Notes under the pieces: generated by a model
What the model was told of the DNA's origin: nothing
Seen by the model: only the letters and a program-made list of their open reading frames with translations
Database searches by the model: none
Assembly (NCBI GenBank): GCA_030527065.1
Contig: JAUNBO010000104.1
Coordinates: 1 to 6,522, forward strand
Reading direction: 5' to 3'
From: Bacillota bacterium
GTDB taxonomy: Bacteria > Bacillota > Clostridia > Peptostreptococcales > Anaerovoracaceae
DNA: 6,522 nucleotides
Shown: positions 1 through 5,126 of the stretch, one piece after another
How positions within the stretch are numbered: the first letter of the stretch is position 1
How the letters are laid out: every line of letters starts with the position of its first letter
Translations under genes and position numbers: made by a program

Positions 1-164
1 CCGCCGGTGCGGATGCGGTTCAGGGAATCGTACTGCTTATAATACCGCCGGCAATCCCGGCATTGGGCCAGATGCTCTTCCACAGCCTCCACCGTAGCCG
101 GGCTGGCGGCGCCGTCTTTATAAATAGAAACCAGATCCATCACCACATCACAGCTCAAATTCAT
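1..164 (-). CDS. Putative zf-HC2 anti-sigma factor, N-terminal part only
   Basis: This is the first 54 codons of a gene that runs off the left edge. The start is the ATG at 164-162, preceded nine bases upstream by GGAGG (178-174) lying inside the sigma gene. The peptide begins MNLSCDVVMDLVSIYKDG and continues to HLAQCRDC, so Cys5, His31, Cys35 and Cys38 form the C...H-x3-C-x2-C zinc site of the zf-HC2 (ZAS) anti-sigma domain. Family knowledge: such domains bind and inhibit an ECF sigma factor encoded just upstream, and many are followed by a membrane helix and a sensor domain. That part lies outside the window, so membrane location cannot be judged. The gene overlaps the 3' end of the sigma gene by 17 bases (148-164) in another frame, which suggests translational coupling and matched amounts of the two proteins. 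The first in-window ATG at 139-137 would lose Cys5, so the upstream ATG is preferred. The signal is not identifiable. Confidence 0.85.
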   Translation of the reverse strand, partial: MNLSCDVVMDLVSIYKDGAASPATVEAVEEHLAQCRDCRRYYKQYDSLNRIRTG

Positions 165-660
165 TTCTCAATTCCTCCATCAGCATTTTTTTCGCCCGGA
201 AAAAGATTACCTTGGCCGAGCTTTCTGTAATATCCAGGGCTTTTGCCACCTGGGAAAAAGGCATTTCTCCATAGATGCGCAGCATCACCACGTCTCTGTA
301 TTTCGGCGGGATCTTTGCAATGATCTGCCGGACCACCCGGGTGATGTTCTTTTTCATCCATTCCCGCTCCGGGTCTCCCACCCTGCTGGTGCAGTAGGTC
401 TCCGCCAGACAATCCAGGCTGACGGTCCGGTCTATCTCCAGGCGGTTTTTCCGCAGATAGCGGTAATACACCCGCTTGGCGATGGCCGCCAGCCAGGTGA
501 AGACCTGACAATCTCCCCGGAAACGATGAAAGCCCCGGAAGGCCTGCAGAAAGGTTTCCTGGGCCAGCTCCTCCGCCAGGGAAGCGTCCCCGCAAAGCTT
601 ATAGAGGAAAGCGTACACCCGGGAATAATATTCTTCATAGATGACTTCAAATTCTTTCAA
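148..660 (-). CDS. ECF-type RNA polymerase sigma factor (sigma-70 family)
   Basis: This 170-residue protein is a usual length for a group IV (ECF) sigma factor, which directs RNA polymerase to a small stress or envelope regulon. Region 2 spans about residues 7-73. It includes the AEELAQETFLQAF helix that binds core polymerase, and FTWLAAIAKRVYYRYLRKN for -10 recognition and melting. A short linker follows. Region 4 spans about 105-163, with IPPKYRDVVMLRIYGEMPFSQVAKAL and a helix-turn-helix at about 134-157 for -35 recognition. No region 3 or C-terminal extension is present. The start is a TTG at 660-658. An in-frame stop lies five codons upstream (675-673) with no ATG or GTG between, and the next in-frame GTG would cut into region 2. 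The Shine-Dalgarno is modest (AGGTG, 669-665, four bases from the TTG), so translation may be weak. It is divergent from the fatty acid operon, but control of that operon by this factor is only a guess. The regulon and ECF subgroup cannot be assigned. Confidence 0.93.
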   Translation of the reverse strand: MKEFEVIYEEYYSRVYAFLYKLCGDASLAEELAQETFLQAFRGFHRFRGDCQVFTWLAAIAKRVYYRYLRKNRLEIDRTVSLDCLAETYCTSRVGDPEREWMKKNITRVVRQIIAKIPPKYRDVVMLRIYGEMPFSQVAKALDITESSAKVIFFRAKKMLMEELRNEFEL

Positions 661-714
661 GCCGCACCTGCTTTATCTTTATGGCCTTTTCCGGCCGGAG
701 CCTTATTTAAAATG

Positions 715-743
715 ATTGTACATCTATATTGTTGGTTCCGCAA
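715..743 (-). promoter_or_regulatory. Candidate sigma-A promoter for the sigma/anti-sigma pair
   Basis: On the - strand, TTGCGG (743-738) is followed after exactly 17 bases by TACAAT (720-715), one base from the consensus -10. Transcription would start near 708 and leave a leader of about 48 bases before the TTG start. An overlapping GGAACC (739-734) resembles the -35 of some ECF promoters and could allow autoregulation, but I see no convincing ECF -10 partner. Judged by eye only. Confidence 0.5.
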
Positions 744-754
744 TTTTCTTTTTG

Positions 755-807
755 GTTACACAAAAATGAAAAATTTCACAAAACAAAATTTCCCCTTATT
801 TTGTAAC
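755..807. repeat. GTTAC-bounded AT-rich dyad in the divergent control region
   Basis: The stretch starts GTTACACAAAAAT (755-767) and ends ATTTTGTAAC (798-807). The ends are complementary apart from a short bulge, and enclose two smaller dyads: TGAAA-AA-TTTCA (767-778) and ACAAAACAA (778-786) facing TTATTTTGT (796-804, 8 of 9 paired). The GTTAC/GTAAC ends match those of the palindromic elements on both sides of fabF, but the interior differs. The dyads lie over the candidate fabH promoter, so an operator is possible. They do not resemble the FapR or FabT sites I know. Confidence 0.4.
775..802 (+). promoter_or_regulatory. Weak candidate promoter for the fab operon
   Basis: TTCACA (775-780, 5 of 6 to the -35 consensus) is followed after 16 bases by TATTTT (797-802, 4 of 6 to the -10 consensus). 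Transcription would start near 809 and give fabH a leader of about 210 bases. It is the best + strand pair I found in the AT-rich part of the spacer, but the match is only fair. The -10 and most of the -35 fall within facing arms of a dyad (778-786 / 796-804), a common arrangement for a repressor site. Confidence 0.35.
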
Positions 808-840
808 GCCGGCGGGAGGAAAAGGCACTAACCTGCCGTA

Positions 841-1000
841 GGCGGTTTTGAGAAAATACCCTTCAAACCGGCAGCTCGCCGGCCCCCTTTTCGGGAGCGG
901 GAGGCTGGCGGCTTTAAGAAAGCGCCTTCCCCTGACAGCCCTTCGGCCCTCCCCTCTGCGGGAGCGGGAGGCAGGCGGCTTTGGTGAAACGCCCCACAGT
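841..1000. repeat. Imperfect 66-67-base tandem repeat with hairpins in the fabH leader
   Basis: Three units begin at 841, 907 and 974, with spacings of 66 and 67 bases. Each opens with a related 20-base hairpin (841-860, 907-926, 974-993). The second is clearest: GGCGGCTTT and AAAGCGCC pair around an AAG loop with one bulged base. Units 1 and 2 end in the same GC-rich block. The 24 bases at 892-915 and 959-982, which run into the following unit, differ at one position. Unit 1 also holds CCGGC (868-872) pairing with GCCGG (878-882), and unit 2 CTCCC (949-953) pairing with GGGAG (960-964). The third unit decays before the fabH Shine-Dalgarno at 1004-1009. No T-run follows any stem, so these are not intrinsic terminators. 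The 360-base spacer 661-1020 shows no convincing gene. Confidence 0.7.
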
Positions 1001-1020
1001 GACAAGGAGAAAAGACTTTC

Positions 1021-1974
1021 ATGTGCCATTCCATTCTGGGAACGGGAATGTACGTTCCCGAAACAATCATCAGCAACGATGCTCTGGCCGCCATGTGCGG
1101 CAGCTCTGACCAGTGGATCCGTCAGCGGGTGGGCGTGAAGCAGCGCCACGTCTGCACAGAGGAAACGGCGGCGGACCTGGCGGTCCAGGCCTCGGTCCGG
1201 GCTCTGGAAAACGCCGGCTGCAAGCCGGAAGAACTGGACCTTATCCTGGCGGCCACCGTCAGCGGAGAACTGATCTCCCCCTCTGTTTCCTGCATGGTGC
1301 AGCGGCGCCTGGGGGTGAACTGCCTGGCCATGGACATCAACGCCGCCTGCTCCTCCTTTATTTTCCTGCTGGAGACCGCCGCCGGCTTTTTCGCCCGGAA
1401 AAAGCTTCGCCGGGCTCTGGTGATAGGGGCGGAGCGGATGAGCCGCATTGTGGACTGGGAAGACCGCAGCACCTGCGTGATCTTCGGCGACGGAGCCGGG
1501 GCGGTGGTGCTGGGCCCGGGAAATGGCTATATGGACGCCAACCTCACCGTGGCCGGCGGCGACGAGGTGATATGCATTCCCCACTTTACGGGGAAATCCC
1601 CTTTTTTCACGCCTACCCCTTCCCATCCTTACATTCACATGGAAGGACAGGAGACCTTTAAATTTGCCGTGAACGCCCTGTGCCGGGACGTACGGAAGCT
1701 GTTGGCAGACAACGGCCTTGCGCCGGAGGACGTCGCTTATATCGTCCCCCATCAGGCCAATCTGCGGATCATAGAACTGGCGGCGGCGCGGCTGGGCTTT
1801 CCCCTGGAAAAGTTCTATGTGAACATCCAAAACTACGGGAACACCTCCTCTGCCAGCATCCCCATAGCCCTGGACGAAATGAACCGGGGCGGTATGCTGA
1901 AACGGGGGGACCTGTTGATTTTCGCAGCCTTCGGCGGGGGGCTCTCCAATGCCGCCTGCCTCGTAAAATGGTGA
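1021..1974 (+). CDS. fabH: Beta-ketoacyl-ACP synthase III (FabH)
   Basis: FabH starts fatty acid synthesis in the cytoplasm by condensing an acyl-CoA (acetyl or branched) with malonyl-ACP to give 3-ketoacyl-ACP. The protein has 317 residues, the same length as the E. coli enzyme. The thiolase-fold triad is intact and in register: Cys110 in DINAACSSF, His244 in VPHQANLRI and Asn274 in NYGNTSSASIP. The N-terminal SDQWIRQRVGVKQRH, the central RIVDWEDRSTCVIFGDGAGA and the C-terminal AAFGGGLSNA are typical of the family. The ATG at 1021 has AAGGAG at 1004-1009, 11 bases away, which is slightly long. The next in-frame ATG (residue 10) lies inside the conserved GTGMYVP segment. It is the first gene of the operon and is followed by 78 bases before acpP. 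Primer preference (straight or branched) cannot be read from the sequence by eye. Confidence 0.97.
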   Translation: MCHSILGTGMYVPETIISNDALAAMCGSSDQWIRQRVGVKQRHVCTEETAADLAVQASVRALENAGCKPEELDLILAATVSGELISPSVSCMVQRRLGVNCLAMDINAACSSFIFLLETAAGFFARKKLRRALVIGAERMSRIVDWEDRSTCVIFGDGAGAVVLGPGNGYMDANLTVAGGDEVICIPHFTGKSPFFTPTPSHPYIHMEGQETFKFAVNALCRDVRKLLADNGLAPEDVAYIVPHQANLRIIELAAARLGFPLEKFYVNIQNYGNTSSASIPIALDEMNRGGMLKRGDLLIFAAFGGGLSNAACLVKW

Positions 1975-2052
1975 CCGGGCCCTGCGGTGCGCCGCCGGAC
2001 CTTGGCATAGAGCAAGAGCAAGCTTAAAAGCAACGAAAGTGAGGAAAAAAAC

Positions 2053-2277
2053 ATGATATTTGAAAAAGTGACGAAGATGATCGCAGAGAAAATCGATTGT
2101 GAAGCCGGCGAAATGACCGCCGACACCAAATTTGAGGATCTGGGAATCGATTCTCTGGACGTGGCGGAACTGGCCATGCGCTTTGAGGACGAATTCCACA
2201 TAGACCTGACGGTGGACAATTCCGTAAAGACAGTGGGAGACCTGACGGCCCTCATCGAAAGGACCCTGAACAAATGA
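2053..2277 (+). CDS. acpP: Acyl carrier protein
   Basis: This small acidic four-helix protein of 74 residues carries the growing acyl chain between all FAS II enzymes. Ser34 in the signature GIDSLDVAEL is where holo-ACP synthase attaches the 4'-phosphopantetheine arm. The following helix, with Glu39, Glu45 and Asp46, is the usual docking surface for partner enzymes. It is slightly shorter than the E. coli protein (about 78 residues). The start ATG has GTGAGG (2039-2044) eight bases upstream. The stop TGA (2275-2277) overlaps the fabK start in an ATGA arrangement, so the two genes are probably translationally coupled. The 78-base gap from fabH holds a weak hairpin (GCGG 1984-1987 with CCGC 1992-1995) and no other clear signal. 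Its place between fabH and fabK makes it the fatty acid ACP rather than a polyketide or D-alanyl carrier. Confidence 0.97.
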   Translation: MIFEKVTKMIAEKIDCEAGEMTADTKFEDLGIDSLDVAELAMRFEDEFHIDLTVDNSVKTVGDLTALIERTLNK

Positions 2278-3221
2278 TAAGGTCGGAGATCTGCCAGAGG
2301 CTGGGGCTGCGGTATCCCATCTTCCAGGGGGGAATGGCCTGGATCGCCGGGGCGGAGCTGGCCGCCGCCGTTTCTGAGGCCGGCGGCCTGGGCATCCTCT
2401 CCGCCGTGGCTCCGGAAGGCAGCCTGCGGGAACAGATCCGGCGGGTCCGTCAGCTTACCTCCAAGCCCTTTGGCGTAAACATCATGCTGATGCACCCCTC
2501 TGCGGAGGAGGCCTCGGCCCTGGTAGTGGAGGAAAAAGTGCCGGTGGTTACCACCGGCGCCGGACTGGCCGCCGGACAGATGGAGGCCTGGAACCAGGCG
2601 GGCATCGCCGTTATTCCCGTGGTGGCCTCCGTGGCCATGGCCCGGCGGGCCCAGAGAGCGGGAGCCGCCGCCGTGATTGCCGAAGGGCAGGAATCCGGCG
2701 GCCACATAGGAGAGCTCACCACCATGGCCATCGTCCCCCAGGTCTGTGACGCAGTGGACATCCCCGTGGTGGCCGCCGGCGGCATTGCCGACGGCCGGGG
2801 CGCAGCGGCAGCCTTCCTTCTGGGCGCCTCCGCCATCCAGCTGGGGACTCGCTTCCTCTCCGCCCGGGAATGCGGCGTCCATGAAAACTACAAGCAAATG
2901 ATCCTGGACGCACAGGACATCTCCACCGTGGCCACGGGCCGGCGCTTCGGGGGCAACACCTGCCGCTGCCTGAAAAACGCTTTCAGCCGGGACTTCCTGA
3001 AGCAGGAGTACGCCCCGGAGGCCACTGCGGAATCGGTGGCCGAACTGGGGGGCGGCGCTTTGCGGAAAGCGGCGATAGAGGGCGACCTCCGGGAGGGCTG
3101 TTTCCTTGCGGGGCAGATTTCCGGGCTGGTAAAAGAGATCCAGCCTGCCGCCGACATCATAGAGGAAATCTTCGCAGAGGCAGAAGCCTTATTGAAAGGA
3201 GCAAGCCAATGGGTAAAATAG
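2274..3221 (+). CDS. fabK: Enoyl-ACP reductase II, FMN-dependent (FabK)
   Basis: FabK makes the last reduction of each elongation cycle, turning trans-2-enoyl-ACP into acyl-ACP with FMN and NAD(P)H. It is a TIM-barrel flavoprotein related to 2-nitropropane dioxygenase, not to the SDR-type FabI. In order the sequence shows PIFQGGMAWIAGAELAAAVS (15-34), KPFGVNIMLMHP (64-75), VVTTGAG (91-97), EGQESGGHIGELTT with His144 (138-150), IPVVAAGGIADGRG (163-176) and GASAIQLGTRF (184-194), the last two lining the FMN phosphate site. His144 matches the active-site His144 of the S. pneumoniae enzyme as I recall it. The 315 residues are a normal length. The ATG overlaps the acpP stop by four bases, and the 3' end overlaps fabD by 13. 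Its place inside the fab operon argues against a free nitronate monooxygenase. FabK enzymes are known to be insensitive to triclosan. Confidence 0.95.
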   Translation: MIRSEICQRLGLRYPIFQGGMAWIAGAELAAAVSEAGGLGILSAVAPEGSLREQIRRVRQLTSKPFGVNIMLMHPSAEEASALVVEEKVPVVTTGAGLAAGQMEAWNQAGIAVIPVVASVAMARRAQRAGAAAVIAEGQESGGHIGELTTMAIVPQVCDAVDIPVVAAGGIADGRGAAAAFLLGASAIQLGTRFLSARECGVHENYKQMILDAQDISTVATGRRFGGNTCRCLKNAFSRDFLKQEYAPEATAESVAELGGGALRKAAIEGDLREGCFLAGQISGLVKEIQPAADIIEEIFAEAEALLKGASQWVK

Positions 3222-4135
3222 CTTTTTTGTTTTCGGGCCAGGGGGCGCAGTACCCGGGCATGGGCCGGAGCTTCTATGAGGAAAGCCCTGCCGTAAGGCG
3301 GCTGTACGCTGAGGCGGAGGCCCTTCGCCCTGGAACCATGGAGCAGTGCTTTGACAGCGACGCCGAAACCCTCTGCCGTACGGAAAACACCCAGCCCTGT
3401 CTTTACCTGACGGATACGGCAGCGGCCATGGTCCTGGAAGAGCAGGGGCTCCTGCCCCATGCAGTGGCAGGCTTCTCTTTGGGCGAGATCCCGGCCCTTG
3501 CCTTTGCCGGCGCCTTTTCCCGGAAAGAAGGCTTCCTTCTCGCCTGCCGCCGGGGGGAGCTGATGGGGCAGGCTTCTCAAAAGGCCCCCGCCGCCATGAT
3601 GGCGGTCCTGAAGCTGAGCTTTGAGACCGTGGAAAAGCTGTGCCGGCAGCAGCCGGGGATTTATCCTGTCAATTACAACGCTCCCGGCCAGCTGGCGGTG
3701 GCCGGAGCCAAAGGCGAGCTCAGGGCTTTCCGCACTCTTGTGGCGGAAGCCGGCGGCATGGCCGTGCCGCTGGCCGCCGGCGGCGGCTTTCACTCGCCCT
3801 ATATGGACGAAGCGGCGCTGGCCTTCGGCGGAGTTTTAAAAAAGACCCGCCTCCGGTCTCCTGTCATCCCGGTATACTCCAATTACACCGGCCGTCTCTA
3901 CACCCGGGACGTGGAAGGCCTGATGGAAAAGCAGATCAACCATCCCGTCCTCTGGGAAAGGCTCATCAAGCGCATGGCGGCGGAGGGTGTGGACGTCTTT
4001 ATAGAGACCGGCCCCGGAGCCGTCCTGCAAAAGCTGGTGCGCCGCATCCTGCCTCAGGCCTCGGTTTTCGGCGTGGAAAACATGGAACAGGCCGAGGCAG
4101 TGAGAAAGGAGCTTCTCCATGTCAGAGCATCGTGA
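3209..4135 (+). CDS. fabD: Malonyl-CoA:ACP transacylase (FabD)
   Basis: FabD moves malonate from malonyl-CoA to holo-ACP and so supplies the extender unit used by FabH and FabF. The 308 residues are the usual length. The N-terminal IAFLFSGQGAQYPGMG contains Gln11 of the oxyanion hole. The nucleophile is Ser90 in GFSLGEIPAL, with Arg115 in ACRRGELM binding the malonyl carboxylate and His195 in GGFHSPYM as base. The C-terminal IETGPGAVLQKLVRRI is also typical. The residue before the nucleophile is Phe89, where E. coli FabD has His (GHSLGE). That residue varies in the family, so function is not in doubt. The start is supported by AAAGGAG at 3195-3201, seven bases from the ATG and inside fabK, which it overlaps by 13 bases. 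It overlaps fabG by 17 bases at its 3' end, so coupled translation is likely. Confidence 0.96.
   Translation: MGKIAFLFSGQGAQYPGMGRSFYEESPAVRRLYAEAEALRPGTMEQCFDSDAETLCRTENTQPCLYLTDTAAAMVLEEQGLLPHAVAGFSLGEIPALAFAGAFSRKEGFLLACRRGELMGQASQKAPAAMMAVLKLSFETVEKLCRQQPGIYPVNYNAPGQLAVAGAKGELRAFRTLVAEAGGMAVPLAAGGGFHSPYMDEAALAFGGVLKKTRLRSPVIPVYSNYTGRLYTRDVEGLMEKQINHPVLWERLIKRMAAEGVDVFIETGPGAVLQKLVRRILPQASVFGVENMEQAEAVRKELLHVRAS
4105..4111 (+). promoter_or_regulatory. Shine-Dalgarno that fixes the fabG start
   Basis: AAAGGAG sits seven bases before the ATG at 4119, inside the end of fabD. It matters because that ATG gives FabG an unusual N-terminal extension. No other in-frame ATG, and no GTG or TTG, lies between 4119 and the conserved TAVVTGG segment, so the longer protein is the one supported. 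Confidence 0.8.
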
Positions 4136-4946
4136 GAAAGAGACTTTCGAGGGCCGGGCGCCGGAAGCCGCCGCTGCCGGAGCGCCGGAACCCGCTTCTG
4201 TCGGAACGCCGGAGCAGGGCGGCCTGCTGGCGGGACAAACGGCGGTGGTGACGGGAGGCTCCCGGGGCATAGGGGCGGCGGTGTGCAGGGCTTTTGTCTC
4301 CGCCGGGGCCCGGGTGGCGTTTCTCTGCCGGGAAAAGGGAGAAGGGGCTGCAGCTCTGGAAAAGGAGCTCTCTCCCTCTGCCAAAGCTTATTCCTGCGAT
4401 GTATCCTCCGCTGCGCAGGTAGACCGAATCTTCCGGGAGATCCTGGAGGACTTCGGACGGATAGACATTCTGGTCAACAATGCGGGGGTTACCAGGGATA
4501 TGCTCCTGCTTTCCATGAAGGAGCAGGATTTTGACCAGGTGATAGACACCAATCTCAAAGGGGTTTTCAATACCATTCGTCAGGTCTATCCGCTTTTTGC
4601 CCGGCAAAAATCCGGTAAGATCGTCAATGTCAGCTCTGTGGCAGGGCTGACGGGGAACCCGGGCCAGGCCAATTATTCGGCGTCCAAGGCGGGGGTGATC
4701 GGCCTGACCAAGAGCGTGGCCAAAGAGTTGGCCTCCCGGGGGGTCTGCTGCAACGCTGTGGCGCCGGGCTTCATCGAGACGGACATGACGGCGGCTCTGG
4801 CCCGGGAAAAGGTGCTGGCCTCCATTCCCGCAGGGCGCGTGGGAAAGCCGGAGGAGGTAGCGGCGCTGATCCTTTTCCTCGCCTCTCCCCTGTCCGGCTA
4901 CATCACCGGAGAGGTGGTCCGCATAGACGGCGGCATGGCGATGTAA
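4119..4946 (+). CDS. fabG: 3-oxoacyl-ACP reductase (FabG) with an N-terminal extension
   Basis: This short-chain dehydrogenase makes the NADPH-dependent first reduction of each cycle, from 3-ketoacyl-ACP to (3R)-hydroxyacyl-ACP. The Rossmann core starts near residue 38. It shows TGGSRGIG (45-52) for the cofactor, CDVSS (93-97), NNAG (120-123), the catalytic Ser173, Tyr186 and Lys190 in SSVAG and ANYSASK, then PGFIETDM (216-223) and the C-terminal YITGEVVRIDGG. The core is a normal 240 or so residues, but the whole protein has 275. About 36 extra residues precede the core, rich in Ala, Pro, Glu and Gly and holding three 8-residue repeats (13-36). They show no hydrophobic or signal-peptide character and are probably disordered. 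The start overlaps fabD by 17 bases and has a good Shine-Dalgarno. The stop is followed by a 180-base structured spacer, the one large break in the fabK-fabG chain of overlapping genes. Operon position strongly supports FabG over another SDR. Confidence 0.96.
   Translation: MSEHREKETFEGRAPEAAAAGAPEPASVGTPEQGGLLAGQTAVVTGGSRGIGAAVCRAFVSAGARVAFLCREKGEGAAALEKELSPSAKAYSCDVSSAAQVDRIFREILEDFGRIDILVNNAGVTRDMLLLSMKEQDFDQVIDTNLKGVFNTIRQVYPLFARQKSGKIVNVSSVAGLTGNPGQANYSASKAGVIGLTKSVAKELASRGVCCNAVAPGFIETDMTAALAREKVLASIPAGRVGKPEEVAALILFLASPLSGYITGEVVRIDGGMAM
4155..4226 (+). repeat. Three 24-base in-frame repeats in the fabG 5' end
   Basis: The units are 4155-4178, 4179-4202 and 4203-4226. They encode RAPEAAAA, GAPEPASV and GTPEQGGL, with a shared (Ala/Thr)-Pro-Glu core at positions 2-4 and a Gly in units 2 and 3. 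All three share GCCGGA around the Pro-Glu codons. They make up most of the FabG N-terminal extension and look like a product of in-frame tandem duplication followed by drift. Confidence 0.7.
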
Positions 4947-4968
4947 GTCTGAGCCCTTTGTCAGTGAC

Positions 4969-5018
4969 GGGAACGGCAAAGCCGGAGCCTGGTTATTGAA
5001 TGGGTGCTTGCCGCTCCC
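4969..5018. repeat. Inverted repeat in the fabG-fabF spacer
   Basis: GGGAACGGCAA (4969-4979) faces TTGCCGCTCCC (5008-5018) across 28 bases, pairing at 10 of 11 positions. The left arm with the next bases, to GCCG at 4984, nearly matches the GGGAGCGGCAAAGCCG downstream of fabF (6468-6483), so this is a repeated sequence in the locus. There is no T-run after it, so it is not a plain terminator for fabG. Confidence 0.55.
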
Positions 5019-5031
5019 GCCGCTGGCAAAA

Positions 5032-5047
5032 GCCGCCCTGCGGCGGC
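5032..5047. repeat. Short GC hairpin in the fabG-fabF spacer
   Basis: GCCGCC (5032-5037) and GGCGGC (5042-5047) pair perfectly around a CTGC loop. The 3' arm could instead pair with TGCCGC at 5009-5014, so it competes with the inverted repeat just upstream. No T-run follows. Its role is unknown. Confidence 0.5.
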
Positions 5048-5059
5048 AGAAGAAACAAA

Positions 5060-5103
5060 GTTACTATTCATAGGGCGCCAGGGGGCGCCCCGTGAAAAGT
5101 AAT
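5060..5103. repeat. 44-base palindromic element just before the fabF ribosome site
   Basis: GTTACTATTCATAGGGCGCC (5060-5079) and the arm 5084-5103 form a 20-base stem around a four-base loop (AGGG), with 16 Watson-Crick pairs, two G-T pairs and two mismatches. The stem ends 11 bases before the AGGAGG at 5115-5120. A closely similar sequence begins at 6413 after fabF, so this looks like a dispersed mini-palindrome rather than a site unique to the gene. It lacks the T-run of an intrinsic terminator. It might act in RNA processing, transcript stability or translation of fabF, or be a neutral insertion. Confidence 0.75.
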
Positions 5104-5126
5104 GAAACAAATTCAGGAGGAAACAG

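Noticed and set aside
725..730. TATATT as a + strand -10 box
   Set aside because: There is no acceptable -35 at 16-18 bases upstream; the same DNA is better explained as the spacer of the - strand promoter.
661..1020. FapR or FabT binding site, riboswitch or T-box ahead of fabH
   Set aside because: I looked for the TTAGTACC-type and TTTGA...TCAAA-type sites and for T-box hallmarks and found none.
848..1138. 96-codon + strand open frame starting in the fabH leader
   Set aside because: It is read through the tandem repeat and then into fabH out of frame, with no Shine-Dalgarno or recognisable domain. A leader peptide cannot be excluded but is not supported.
796..2199. 467-codon open frame on the - strand opposite fabH
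   Set aside because: It lies antisense to a certain fabH and part of acpP, has no recognisable domain, and is explained by the GC-rich codon pattern of the real gene.
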